DNA of 64,000 nucleotides from an uncultured Bacteroidales bacterium (GCA_902774005.1 CACYGK010000005.1:1-64000); one strand, 5' to 3'; positions 7,661-16,597 are shown, numbered from the stretch's first letter. Notes: generated by a model from the sequence alone, not told the origin. Translations and numbers: made by a program.

Positions 7661-10303
7661 ATGAGACATCCTAACGACATAAAGAAACAGATTCTATGCC
7701 TGCTCTGCCTGCTGACAGCTTTCGTGCCGATGAAAGCACAGACAGGTGCGGAAACAAAGCCGACCGTGGTGTACGGACAGTCGCGAAAGCTTGAGATTGG
7801 CGGCATCAAAGTGGAAGGTGTAGATAATTATGAAGACTACGTACTTATCGGACTGTCAGGACTGACCATCGGCGAAACCATCTCGTTCCCTGGTGACGAG
7901 ATCACAGCTGCCGTGAAGCGGTTCTGGAAGCACGGACTGTTTTCAAATGTGAAGATTGAGGCAGACAGTATCATCGACAACAAGGTATATCTGAAAATCA
8001 CCCTTGCCACCCGTCCGCGAGCATCACAGGTGAACGTATGGGGTGTGAAGAAAAGTGAGCAGAAAGACCTGATGGAGAAGATGGGACTGGCAAAGGGAAA
8101 CCAGCTTACTCCCAACATGATTGACAAGGCGAAGATTGTCATCAAGAACTACTATGAAGAAAAGGGGTTCCGCAATGCCAAAGTAGATATCATACAGCGC
8201 GACGACCCATTACAGAAAGACATGGTCATCGTTGATGTGAACATCGACAAGCAGCAGAAGGTGAAAGTGAGAAAGATTTACATCAGCGGAAACAAGAACA
8301 TAAAGACAAAGGCATTCCATGGTAATTTCTTCTCAGGCGGACTTCTGAAGAAGACAAACGAGATGGGTTTCAAGAGTCTGTTCAAAGCAAAGAAATTCAT
8401 TGCCGAGCGCTATGCAGAGGATAAGGAGAGGGTGATTGAGAAATACAACGAACTCGGATTCCGCGATGCAATCATCGTTCAGGACAGCGTAGTTGACAAT
8501 GGCGACAACACCGTTGACATCTATCTGGGTGTTGAAGAAGGCGACCGCTACTACGTGAGAGACATCAAGTGGGTGGGCAACTCGGTATATAACACCAACC
8601 AGCTGAACCGCATACTGAAGATGGATCGTGGCGACGTGTACAACCAGAAGCACATCAAGAAACGTCTGAACGAAGACGACGACGCAGTTGCCAACTTCTA
8701 CTACAACGAGGGATACGTGTTCAATCAGGTCAACCCCGTCGAAGTGGATGTGGATGGCGACAGCATCGACCTCGAAATACGTATCACCGAGGGTGTTCAG
8801 GCTACCATCAACAAGATAAAGATTTACGGAAACACCAGAGTATATGAAGAGGTAGTGCGTCGTGAACTGAAACTCAAACCGGGTGACCTCTTCTCGATGG
8901 ATGCCTTCAAGATGTCGTATCAGGAAATAGCACAGATGGGGCACTTCGACCCTGAAGCCATCGACTTCAAACCTGTGCCCGACCCTCTCAACGGTACCGT
9001 GGACATGAACCTCGGACTGACTCCGAAGGCAAGTGACCAGATTGAGTTCTCACTTGGTTGGGGACAGATCGGTGTGACAGGAAAGTTGGGACTGAAGTTC
9101 ACCAACTTCTCAATGCGCAACCTCTTCCATCGTGACGGTCTGCATCGCGGATTCATGCCTCAGGGCGATGCTCAGGTTCTCGAACTCTCAGGTTCGACCA
9201 ACGGACGCTACTACCAGTCCTACAGCATCTCCTTCCAGGACAACTGGTTCGGACGCAAACGTCCTAACTCCTTCTCCGTCAGTGCCTTCTTCTCCCGTCA
9301 GACCGACGTGAGCAGTTCGTACTACAACTCCAGCTACTACAACAACTACTACTCTGCAATGTATGGCTACGGAAACTACAACTCCAGCTACTACAATAAC
9401 TACTCCAGCTACTACGACCCCGACAAGTACATCATGCTCCTGGGTTGCTCGGTAGGATGGGGTAAGCGTCTGAACTGGCCTGACAACAACTTCAGTTTCC
9501 AGGCAGTACTCGGATATACCCGTTATATGCTGAAGGACTGGGAATACTTCATCATTACCGACGGACATTGTAACAACGTCAACCTGACACTCTCGCTCTC
9601 ACGTGTCAACATCGACAACCCAATCTTCCCGCGTCGCGGTTCACAGATTTCTGCGTCAGTAACCTTAACCCCACCTTATTCATTGTGGGACGGCATCGAC
9701 TACGAACATCTTGCCACATCGCGCGAAGACGCCAACTACATGAACGACATGCAGAAGAAGTACAAGTGGATTGAATACCACAAATGGGCGTTCAAATCGC
9801 GCTTCTTCACACCTCTGTCAAGTGCCAACAAGTGCTTCGTGCTGATGGCACGTTTCGACTGCGGACTCCTGGGTTGCTACAACAAATACAAGAAGTCGCC
9901 GTTCGAGACCTACTACATGGGTGGTGACGGTATGTCAGGCTATTCCTACAACTACTATACCGAGACTATCGGTCTGCGCGGATACGACAACGGATGTCTC
10001 ACCCCATACGGCTACGAAGGCTATGCCTACTCACGTATGACCCTCGAACTGCGCTATCCTGTGATGCTTCAGGGAAGTACTAATATATATGTACTCGGAT
10101 TTGCAGAAGGAGGTAATGCATGGCACGAAGTGAAGCGATTCAACCCCTTCGACATGAAGCGTTCGGCAGGTGTGGGTGTACGTATCTTCCTCCCAATGAT
10201 TGGACTGATGGGTATCGACTGGGCATACGGATTCGACAAGGTATTCGGTTCGAAGACATACGCCGGCAGCCAGTTCCACTTCATCCTCGGACAGGAATTC
10301 TAA
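7661..10303 (+). CDS. bamA: Outer membrane protein assembly factor BamA
   Basis: BamA is the Omp85 core of the machine that inserts beta-barrel proteins into the outer membrane. The 880-residue precursor has a signal peptide (about 1-27, LLTAFVPMKAQ), then a series of POTRA domains to about residue 450 (for example GLTIGETISFPGDEITAAVKR and YGNTRVYEEVVRRELKLKPG) and a C-terminal 16-strand barrel ending in FHFILGQEF. The barrel has the conserved VRIFLPMIGLMGIDWAYG block near the end. A Tyr/Asn/Ser-rich insertion (about 552-588) probably forms an external loop. It sits between uppS and three Skp-type chaperone genes, the classical order. Confidence 0.94.
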   Translation: MRHPNDIKKQILCLLCLLTAFVPMKAQTGAETKPTVVYGQSRKLEIGGIKVEGVDNYEDYVLIGLSGLTIGETISFPGDEITAAVKRFWKHGLFSNVKIEADSIIDNKVYLKITLATRPRASQVNVWGVKKSEQKDLMEKMGLAKGNQLTPNMIDKAKIVIKNYYEEKGFRNAKVDIIQRDDPLQKDMVIVDVNIDKQQKVKVRKIYISGNKNIKTKAFHGNFFSGGLLKKTNEMGFKSLFKAKKFIAERYAEDKERVIEKYNELGFRDAIIVQDSVVDNGDNTVDIYLGVEEGDRYYVRDIKWVGNSVYNTNQLNRILKMDRGDVYNQKHIKKRLNEDDDAVANFYYNEGYVFNQVNPVEVDVDGDSIDLEIRITEGVQATINKIKIYGNTRVYEEVVRRELKLKPGDLFSMDAFKMSYQEIAQMGHFDPEAIDFKPVPDPLNGTVDMNLGLTPKASDQIEFSLGWGQIGVTGKLGLKFTNFSMRNLFHRDGLHRGFMPQGDAQVLELSGSTNGRYYQSYSISFQDNWFGRKRPNSFSVSAFFSRQTDVSSSYYNSSYYNNYYSAMYGYGNYNSSYYNNYSSYYDPDKYIMLLGCSVGWGKRLNWPDNNFSFQAVLGYTRYMLKDWEYFIITDGHCNNVNLTLSLSRVNIDNPIFPRRGSQISASVTLTPPYSLWDGIDYEHLATSREDANYMNDMQKKYKWIEYHKWAFKSRFFTPLSSANKCFVLMARFDCGLLGCYNKYKKSPFETYYMGGDGMSGYSYNYYTETIGLRGYDNGCLTPYGYEGYAYSRMTLELRYPVMLQGSTNIYVLGFAEGGNAWHEVKRFNPFDMKRSAGVGVRIFLPMIGLMGIDWAYGFDKVFGSKTYAGSQFHFILGQEF

Positions 10304-10327
10304 CCAAAACCAAAATATTTAGACAGT

Positions 10328-10843
10328 ATGAAAAGAACATTTTTAACGATAGCACTTACCCTGATAGGTATCCTGTCTATCAATGCACAGAAGTTTGCAC
10401 TCGTCGATATGGAATACATACTGAAGAACGTACCGGCTTATGAACGTGCAAACGAACAACTGAACCAGATAAGCAAGAAATGGGAAGGCGAAGTACAGAG
10501 CATACTGAACGAAGTAGAGACTCTGTACCGCAAATATCAGTCAGAGTCGGTATTCCTCTCCGACACACAGAAGACAAAGGCAGAGGAAGCCATCGTGGCA
10601 AAGGAGAAAGAAGCCAGCGAACTGAAGAAGAAATATTTCGGAGCCGAGGGTGAACTCTTCAAGAAGCGCCAGAGTCTGATGGCACCTATCCAGGACGAGA
10701 TTTACGGAGCCGTAAAAGAGATATGCGAACGCAAAGGCTACCAGCTGGTACTCGACCGCGCCTCAGGCGGCAGCATCATCTATGCATCACCCAAAATCGA
10801 TATAAGTGACGAGGTACTCCAACGACTCGGATACAGTCATTAA
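10328..10843 (+). CDS. OmpH/Skp family periplasmic chaperone (first of three)
   Basis: The 171-residue exported protein (signal MKRTFLTIALTLIGILSINA) has the OmpH/Skp layout. A short N-terminal strand, QKFALVDMEYILKNVPAYERA, is followed by a long charged coiled-coil hairpin (about 40-130) and a C-terminal strand segment (GYQLVLDRASGGSIIYASPKIDISDEVLQRLG). Skp proteins hold unfolded outer-membrane proteins in the periplasm and pass them to BamA, the gene just upstream. Three paralogues in a row are present here. Confidence 0.9.
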   Translation: MKRTFLTIALTLIGILSINAQKFALVDMEYILKNVPAYERANEQLNQISKKWEGEVQSILNEVETLYRKYQSESVFLSDTQKTKAEEAIVAKEKEASELKKKYFGAEGELFKKRQSLMAPIQDEIYGAVKEICERKGYQLVLDRASGGSIIYASPKIDISDEVLQRLGYSH

Positions 10844-10883
10844 GCAACAAACATTATTAACATAAACCAATTTTTTAAAGAAA

Positions 10884-11381
10884 ATGAAGAAATTAATTAT
10901 CGCAGTCCTTCTGGCTATGCCAATGGCTGTATTTGCACAGAAATTCGCACACGTAAACTCAGCTACCATCATTCAGGCTATGCCGGAATACACACAGGCA
11001 CTGACTGACATGCAAAACCTGCAGAAGCAGTACGAAGAAGAATTGCAGAAGATGCAGGACGAACTGAAAAACAAAATGGCAGACTACGAGAAGAATCAGG
11101 CTACATTGCCTGAGGCTGTAAAGCAGCGTCGTGAGCAGGAACTGCAGGATCTCAACATTCGCATGCAGCAGTACTATCAGACATCTCAAGAAGAACTGCA
11201 GAAAGCACAAAGTGAGAAGATGCAGGCTATCCAGACTAAGGTCGTCGCTGCCATCAAGGAAATCGGTGTAGCAGGTGGTTACGTATATGTAATGGACGTA
11301 ACAAGCGGTATTCCGTTTATCAGCGAAACACTCTCAACCGACGTTACAAACCAGGTAAAAGAAAAGCTTGGCATTAAATAA
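10884..11381 (+). CDS. OmpH/Skp family periplasmic chaperone (second of three)
   Basis: The 165-residue exported protein (signal MKKLIIAVLLAMPMAVFA) starts its mature part QKFAHVNSATIIQAMPEYTQA. It then has a Gln/Glu/Lys-rich coiled coil (about 45-120) and the C-terminal segment GGYVYVMDVTSGIPFISETLSTDVTNQVKEKLG. It is the most canonical OmpH of the three. Its TAA stop overlaps the ATG of the third copy (TAATG at 11379-11383), indicating translational coupling. Confidence 0.92.
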   Translation: MKKLIIAVLLAMPMAVFAQKFAHVNSATIIQAMPEYTQALTDMQNLQKQYEEELQKMQDELKNKMADYEKNQATLPEAVKQRREQELQDLNIRMQQYYQTSQEELQKAQSEKMQAIQTKVVAAIKEIGVAGGYVYVMDVTSGIPFISETLSTDVTNQVKEKLGIK

Positions 11382-11941
11382 TGAAAAGATTCATCTCATT
11401 ATACTTTGCGCTCCTCACTGTTGCCACACTCTCGGCACAGGAGGCAGCGCAAACTCAGTCTAACGAGGTTGCCCCGCAAACCATCGTTCAGATGCAGCAC
11501 TTCGGCTATCTCAGCTACAACGAGATGCTCAAGTCCATGCCTGAATACGATGTTGCAATGGCAAAACTGCAGAACCTGAAGACCACCTACGACAACGAAC
11601 TGACACGCGCCGAAGCCGACTTCACACGTAAGTTCCAGGAGTTTGTTGAGGGACAGCGCACCTTCCCCGAGAACATCATGCTGAAACGTCAGAAAGAACT
11701 CCAGCAACTCATGGAAGAGAGTCTGGCATTCAAGGAACAGGCAAAGCAGCTGCTCACCCAGGCTGAGGAGGAACTCATGTATCCGCTCCATCAGAAACTG
11801 AAGGATGCCATGCGCGAGGTAGGTCTGCAACACAACTACGCCTACATCCTCAATACCGACAACAATGCCTACCCGTTCGTCAACACTACTGGCGAAGCAG
11901 AAGACTGTAGCGAATTGGTAAAGGAAAAACTCAGAAGATAA
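11381..11941 (+). CDS. OmpH/Skp family periplasmic chaperone (third of three)
   Basis: The 186-residue exported protein has signal peptide MKRFISLYFALLTVATLSA and a mature chain with FGYLSYNEMLKSMPEYDVAMAKLQNLK. A coiled coil (about 60-140) and a short C-terminal strand region (YILNTDNNAYPFVNTTGEAEDC) follow. The spacer after the signal peptide is longer than in its two neighbours and Gln/Ala-rich. It is the most diverged of the trio and its ATG overlaps the previous stop. murI follows after 15 bases. Confidence 0.87.
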   Translation: MKRFISLYFALLTVATLSAQEAAQTQSNEVAPQTIVQMQHFGYLSYNEMLKSMPEYDVAMAKLQNLKTTYDNELTRAEADFTRKFQEFVEGQRTFPENIMLKRQKELQQLMEESLAFKEQAKQLLTQAEEELMYPLHQKLKDAMREVGLQHNYAYILNTDNNAYPFVNTTGEAEDCSELVKEKLRR

Positions 11942-11956
11942 ATTCAACACTCGACA

Positions 11957-12799
11957 ATGGCAGACACAGACACATCTATTCTCTACGGTCCCATCGGCAT
12001 ATTCGACTCGGGACTGGGCGGTCTGACCATACTCGACGGCATACGTCGTCTGATGCCTCAGTACGACTACATCTACCTTGGCGACAATGCCCGTGCCCCA
12101 TATGGCACACGTTCGTTCGACGTGGTCTATCAGTTCACCCTCCAAGCCGTTCAGAAACTCTTCGAGATGGGTTGCCCACTCATCATCCTGGCTTGTAACA
12201 CAGCCTCGGCAAAGGCTCTGCGCAGCATACAGCAGAAATACCTTCCGACGCATGCTCCCACCCACCGTGTATTGGGAGTGATACGTCCCACGGCAGAGGT
12301 TGTCGGCAAACTGACCCGTTCGCGCCATATCGGCATACTCGCCACCGAAGGAACCGTCCGTTCCGAATCCTACAACTTGGAGATAAAGAAACTCTACCCC
12401 GACACTACAGTCGTCGGACAGGCATGCCCCATGTGGGTGCCACTGGTCGAAAACAACGAATACAGCCGTCCCGGAGCCGATTACTTCGTCAAGGACAGCA
12501 TCGACCGCCTCCTGTCTGCCGACCCACTCATCGACACCATCATCCTCGGTTGCACCCACTATCCGCTCCTGCTACCTAAAATCAAGCAGTACACACCCTC
12601 CGGCATCACTATCATACCTCAGGGCAAATACATCGCAGAGAGTCTGGCAGACTACCTCCGTCGTCACACCGAAAAAGAGGAGCAGCTCACAAAAGGCGGC
12701 ACATGCCGGTACTACACAACCGAGTCGAGCGAGAAATTCAGCGAATCTGCCTCCATCTTCCTTCACGAAAAGATAGAAGCAGAACACATATCGATGTAA
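11957..12799 (+). CDS. murI: Glutamate racemase
   Basis: It converts L-glutamate to D-glutamate for peptidoglycan. The 280-residue protein has the N-terminal GIFDSGLGGLT (14-24), the two catalytic cysteines in LACNTASAKA (Cys80) and LGCTHYPLL (Cys199), and the GDNARAPYG segment (42-50). All diagnostic residues are intact and the length is typical. It ends the envelope run that starts at 4806, and a 7-bp-period repeat overlaps its stop codon. Confidence 0.95.
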   Translation: MADTDTSILYGPIGIFDSGLGGLTILDGIRRLMPQYDYIYLGDNARAPYGTRSFDVVYQFTLQAVQKLFEMGCPLIILACNTASAKALRSIQQKYLPTHAPTHRVLGVIRPTAEVVGKLTRSRHIGILATEGTVRSESYNLEIKKLYPDTTVVGQACPMWVPLVENNEYSRPGADYFVKDSIDRLLSADPLIDTIILGCTHYPLLLPKIKQYTPSGITIIPQGKYIAESLADYLRRHTEKEEQLTKGGTCRYYTTESSEKFSESASIFLHEKIEAEHISM

Positions 12800-12833
12800 G
12801 ATGTAAGAGTCCTTAACCCTTAACCATTAACCA
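12793..12833 (+). repeat. 7-bp-period degenerate repeat across the murI stop
   Basis: Units GATGTAA, GATGTAA, GAGTCCT, TAACCCT, TAACCAT follow with a 7-bp period. The first unit contains the murI TAA stop, and the array ends at the ATG of the next gene. Confidence 0.55.
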
Positions 12834-13376
12834 ATGTCCATCTACTCCGACCTTTTCCTCACCTTCAGCAAGATAGGCTCCTTCACCCTTGGAGGCGGTT
12901 ACGCCATGGTGCCCGTCATGGAGCGCGAGATAGTGGACAAGAAAGGGTGGCTCACTCAGGAAGAGTTTACCGACATACTCGTTGTGGCACAGTCCACCCC
13001 CGGACTCTTCGCCATCGACATGGCATCCCACATCGGATATAAATACCGCGGAGTTCTCGGAGGCATTGTCGGTGCACTTGGAGTGGCACTCCCGAGCATC
13101 GTCATCATACTGCTCATCGCACTCCTGTTCCAATCGTTCAAGGACAACATCTACGTTGAGAAAATCTTCATGGGTATACGTCCCTGCGTCGTTGCCCTCA
13201 TCCTCACCCCATGCTTCCGCATGGCTAAATCGGCAAAGATTACAAAATACAACTGCTGGATACCCATAGTCTGTGCACTGCTCATATCACTCTTCGGCGT
13301 CAGTCCTATATGGTGCATCATCGTAGCAGGCATAGTGGGTTTCATCTACGGCAAATACTTGACCACACGACAATGA
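12834..13376 (+). CDS. Chromate transporter, half-size CHR-domain protein (first of pair)
   Basis: The 180-residue membrane protein contains one CHR domain. It has the signature FTLGGGYAMVPVMEREIVDKKGWLTQEEFTDILVVAQSTPG (about 17-57), then hydrophobic helices to the C-terminus. Full-length ChrA proteins have two such domains; Bacteroidota and Firmicutes often encode them as two adjacent short proteins, as here. The next gene starts inside this one's stop (ATGA), so the two are made in equal amounts and probably form a heterodimer. Family members export chromate, but the physiological anion in anaerobes is uncertain. Confidence 0.88.
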   Translation: MSIYSDLFLTFSKIGSFTLGGGYAMVPVMEREIVDKKGWLTQEEFTDILVVAQSTPGLFAIDMASHIGYKYRGVLGGIVGALGVALPSIVIILLIALLFQSFKDNIYVEKIFMGIRPCVVALILTPCFRMAKSAKITKYNCWIPIVCALLISLFGVSPIWCIIVAGIVGFIYGKYLTTRQ

Positions 13377-13945
13377 TATTCCTTCAGCTCTTCATCACAT
13401 TCTCAAAGATAGGCATCTTCAATTTCGGAGGAGGCTACGCGATGATTTCGCTCATTCAGGACGAAGTGGTCAATAAGCATCATTGGCTCACAACTACCGA
13501 ATTCACCGATATAATCGCCATAAGTCAGTCCACCCCGGGACCTATCGGCATCAATGCCGCCACCTACACAGGCTACACCGCAGTCATCAATGCCGGTTAC
13601 CCCGAATGGGCTGCAGTCCTCTCAGCCGTCATGACCTCCCTGAGCATCATGTGGCTCCCCTTCATCCTGATGATAAGCATAAGCAAATATCTCATCCGTC
13701 ATAAAGACTCCCTCGCCGTAGCCAACATATTCACTATGCTGCGCCCTACGGTACTCGGACTCATCCTCGCAGCAGCCATCATGCTGATGAACGTCGAGAA
13801 CTTCGGTTCTCCCACCGACTCCACGTTCGAATTCATCGTCAGTTGCACCATCTTCATCCTCTCGTTCGTGGGCACACGCATGTACAAGGTACACCCCATC
13901 CTCATGATACTGCTCTGCGGACTGGCAGGACTCATTATATATTAA
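13373..13945 (+). CDS. Chromate transporter, half-size CHR-domain protein (second of pair)
   Basis: The 190-residue partner of the upstream protein. The start at 13373 overlaps the previous TGA by four bases. A longer frame from 13310 would lie in the upstream gene. It has the same CHR signature (FNFGGGYAMISLIQDEVVNKHHWLTTTEFTDIIAISQSTPGPIGINAATYTG) and five to six hydrophobic segments ending in ILMILLCGLAGLIIY. The pair are expected in the inner membrane in opposite orientation. Confidence 0.88.
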   Translation: MIFLQLFITFSKIGIFNFGGGYAMISLIQDEVVNKHHWLTTTEFTDIIAISQSTPGPIGINAATYTGYTAVINAGYPEWAAVLSAVMTSLSIMWLPFILMISISKYLIRHKDSLAVANIFTMLRPTVLGLILAAAIMLMNVENFGSPTDSTFEFIVSCTIFILSFVGTRMYKVHPILMILLCGLAGLIIY

Positions 13946-13964
13946 CTAAATAAGACACAGCACA

Positions 13965-14903
13965 ATGAGAAAAGTAATAGGAATAGGCGAAACCATTCTC
14001 GACATCATATTCAAGGACGAACAACCCACGGCAGCCGTACCGGGAGGTTCAGTCTTCAATGGCATCATCTCATTGGGGCGTTTAGGATGCGACGTCACCA
14101 TGATAACCGAGACAGGCAACGACCGCGTGGGACAGACCATTAAGCAGTTCATGGCTGACAACGGCGTTAACACCCGTCACATCTGCATGTACGAAGACGG
14201 ACGCACAGCCATCTCACTTGCCTTTCTCAACGAACGCAACGATGCCGAATATACATTCTACAAAGACTATCCCAAGGCACGTCTCGACGTAGAATGGCCC
14301 CAGATAAACAAAGACGACATCGTCATGATGGGTTCCTACTTCGTACTCAACCCCGCCTTGCGCCCCAAGGTGAAGGAATTCCTCGACTACGCACGCAGTC
14401 AGCAGGCATTCATCTACTATGACATCAACTTCCGTTCCTCCCACAAGGACGAGGCAGCACATCTCTATTCCACCATCATCGAAAACTTCGGATATGCCGA
14501 CATAGTTCGCGGTTCCACCGAGGATTTCCAGTATATGTTCGGCATCAGCGACCCATTCGAGGCCTACAACCGTGAGGTTGCCCCTCATTGTCCTTATATG
14601 CTGTGTACCGATGCCGATGGCGACATCCGTCTCTTCACACCCCAGGGTAACAAAGAATATAAAGTGCAGAAGATCCAAACCGTCTCAACCATCGGAGCCG
14701 GTGACAACTTCAACGCAGGCATCGTCTTCGGACTCCTACAATCTGACACCAAACGTGACGACCTAAACTCAATGGCCAATGGTCAATGGTCAATGGTCAT
14801 TAATCATGGCGTCGCCCTTGCAACCGAAGTATGTCAGAGCATCCACAACTCAATAAGTAAGGACTTCGCACAGCAATACATCAAAAAACTTAAAAACAAC
14901 TGA
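13965..14903 (+). CDS. PfkB-family sugar kinase
   Basis: The 312-residue ribokinase-fold kinase starts RKVIGIGETILDIIF and has the sugar-binding VPGGSVFNGIISLGRLG (25-41). The C-terminal ATP/catalytic motif is STIGAGDNFNAG (241-252, Asp247 as catalytic base). It resembles fructokinase-like members, but the sugar cannot be assigned with confidence. Residues 269-281 (SMANGQWSMVINH) are encoded by a stretch of the 7-bp CAATGGT repeat that also occurs between genes here. This is an in-frame insertion close to the C-terminus. The DEAD-box helicase gene begins two bases after the stop. Confidence 0.87.
   Translation: MRKVIGIGETILDIIFKDEQPTAAVPGGSVFNGIISLGRLGCDVTMITETGNDRVGQTIKQFMADNGVNTRHICMYEDGRTAISLAFLNERNDAEYTFYKDYPKARLDVEWPQINKDDIVMMGSYFVLNPALRPKVKEFLDYARSQQAFIYYDINFRSSHKDEAAHLYSTIIENFGYADIVRGSTEDFQYMFGISDPFEAYNREVAPHCPYMLCTDADGDIRLFTPQGNKEYKVQKIQTVSTIGAGDNFNAGIVFGLLQSDTKRDDLNSMANGQWSMVINHGVALATEVCQSIHNSISKDFAQQYIKKLKNN
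14769..14811 (+). repeat. CAATGGT heptanucleotide repeat inside the kinase gene
   Basis: Four consecutive units CAATGGC, CAATGGT, CAATGGT, CAATGGT with flanking degenerate units lie in frame in the 3' part of the PfkB kinase gene. The same unit recurs at 16402-16436 in the next gene. Confidence 0.75.
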
Positions 14904-14904
14904 T

Positions 14905-16551
14905 TTGAAAACATTCGAACAACTCGGTATCTCATCACCGATACTTCAAGCCATCAGCGAGATAGGCTTTGAAAATCCCATGCCTATTCAGGAAGCAGTA
15001 ATCCCTTACCTACTCGGAAACGACAACGACGTCATAGCACTGGCACAGACAGGTACAGGCAAGACAGCAGCCTACGGACTGCCACTCATCCAGAAGACCG
15101 ACAGCACATCGTTCTTCACCCAGTCCATCGTCATCGCCCCCACACGCGAACTCTGTCTGCAAATCACCGACGACCTCAAGTCCTTCGGCAAATACATCCC
15201 CGGACTCCACATCCTGGCAGTCTATGGCGGAGCCAACATCATGCCCCAAATACACAGTCTCAAGAAAGGTGTACAGATTATCGTAGCCACACCCGGACGA
15301 CTCGTTGACCTCATGGAACGCGGTGTTGCCGACCTCTCCAACGTCAGGAACGTAGTACTCGACGAAGCCGATGAGATGCTCAACATGGGATTCTCCGAAA
15401 GCATCGACGCCATCCTGGCACGCTGTCCGTCACACAACTCACGCAACACACTCCTCTTCTCCGCCACCATGTCGAAGGAGATAGAACGCATAGCCCACAA
15501 CTATCTCCACGATCACAAAGAGATAGTCGTAGGCAGCCGTAACGAAGGAGCCGAACACGTCAACCACTTCTACTACCTCGTGGCTGCACGCGACAAATAC
15601 AATGCCCTGAAACGCATTGCCGACTACTACCCCGAAATCTACGCTATCATCTTCTGTCGCACCCGCATGGAGACACAGGAGATAGCCGACCGCCTTATTC
15701 AGGACGGCTACAATGCCGAGGCACTTCATGGTGACCTCTCACAGATGCAGCGCGACATCACCATGCAGAAGTTCCGTCAGCACCGCACCCAGCTCCTCGT
15801 AGCCACCGACGTAGCAGCACGCGGACTCGACGTCGAGGAACTCACCCACGTCATCAACTACGGACTGCCCGACGACATCGAATCCTACACCCACCGCTCC
15901 GGACGTACAGGTCGTGCCGGACGCAAAGGTACCAGCATCTCCATCATCCACATCAAGGAGAAACATAAGATTCAGGCCATCGAACGTCAGATACAGAAGA
16001 AATTCATCCCCAGCATCCTGCCTACCGGACAGGAGATATGTGCCAAGCAACTCTACAAACTCATCGACGACATAGAGAAAATCGAAGTCGACGAAGATGA
16101 AATCCAGCAGTACCTGCCCGAAATCTTCCGCAAACTCGACATGCTCGACAAGGAAGACCTCATCAAACGCATGGTCAGCATGCAGTTCAACACCTTCCTC
16201 AACTACTACAAGAACGCACCCGAAATCGAGCAACCAAGCAGCAAGGAGAAGAAGGCTGAGGGAAGAGGTAAGAAGTCAGAAGTCAGAAGGAAGAGGGAAG
16301 ATGTTAGAGGTAAAAGGGCTGAGGGTAGATGGAAGAAGGAAGAAGGAAGAGGTAAGAGAGAAGAGGTAAGAGGGAAGAAGGAAGATGGAAAAAAGAAGAA
16401 GTCAAATGGTCAACGGTCAATGGTCAATGGTCAATCCTTCAAAGCCCCCAAAGGTGCGAAGGAATGGGCAAAATACTTCGAAGGTCAGGTAGAATCCCAA
16501 CCCTTCTACAACGAATTTGCAAAGAAGAAAGGAAAGAAAAAGAAAAGATAG
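14905..16551 (+). CDS. DEAD-box RNA helicase with a repeat-derived basic tail
   Basis: An ATP-dependent RNA helicase. The Q motif (ENPMPIQEAVIPYL), motif I AQTGTGKT (47-54), PTREL, TPGR, DEAD, SAT and HRSGRTGRAGRKG are all present, followed by a Bacteroidota-type RNA-binding region (to about 445). The start is TTG at 14905 (TTGAAAACATTC), two bases after the kinase stop; no ATG fits the family's N-terminus better. Residues about 448-511 are an unusual Lys/Arg/Glu/Gly tail in near-perfect 7-residue units (KKAEGRG, KKSEVRR, KREDVRG, KRAEGRW, KKEEGRG, KREEVRG). It is encoded by a 7-bp-period DNA repeat. A normal end follows (EWAKYFEGQVESQPFYNEFAKKK). Confidence 0.9.
   Translation: MKTFEQLGISSPILQAISEIGFENPMPIQEAVIPYLLGNDNDVIALAQTGTGKTAAYGLPLIQKTDSTSFFTQSIVIAPTRELCLQITDDLKSFGKYIPGLHILAVYGGANIMPQIHSLKKGVQIIVATPGRLVDLMERGVADLSNVRNVVLDEADEMLNMGFSESIDAILARCPSHNSRNTLLFSATMSKEIERIAHNYLHDHKEIVVGSRNEGAEHVNHFYYLVAARDKYNALKRIADYYPEIYAIIFCRTRMETQEIADRLIQDGYNAEALHGDLSQMQRDITMQKFRQHRTQLLVATDVAARGLDVEELTHVINYGLPDDIESYTHRSGRTGRAGRKGTSISIIHIKEKHKIQAIERQIQKKFIPSILPTGQEICAKQLYKLIDDIEKIEVDEDEIQQYLPEIFRKLDMLDKEDLIKRMVSMQFNTFLNYYKNAPEIEQPSSKEKKAEGRGKKSEVRRKREDVRGKRAEGRWKKEEGRGKREEVRGKKEDGKKKKSNGQRSMVNGQSFKAPKGAKEWAKYFEGQVESQPFYNEFAKKKGKKKKR
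16249..16437 (+). repeat. 7-bp-period repeat array encoding the helicase tail
   Basis: Successive 7-base units include GAAGAAG, GCTGAGG, GAAGAGG, TAAGAAG, TCAGAAG, TCAGAAG and GAAGAGG, then a CAATGGT-type block near 16402-16436. There are more than 20 units. Because 21 bases equal three units, the protein shows a 7-residue period. The same purine-rich unit appears between genes at 41574-41610. Confidence 0.8.
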
Positions 16552-16597
16552 CTTACGGCTTACAGCTTACCGTTTACAGTTAAGGTTAACATTAACG
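16552..16597 (+). repeat. Intergenic 7-bp-period repeat between convergent genes
   Basis: Units GCTTACG, GCTTACA, GCTTACC, GTTTACA, GTTAAGG fill the whole 46-bp gap between the helicase and the convergent methyltransferase. No conventional terminator is seen in the gap. Confidence 0.6.

Noticed and set aside
11399..12559. 386-residue minus-strand frame over the third Skp gene and murI
   Set aside because: It is antisense to two certain genes and rich in Val/Cys/Gly, as expected for a shadow.
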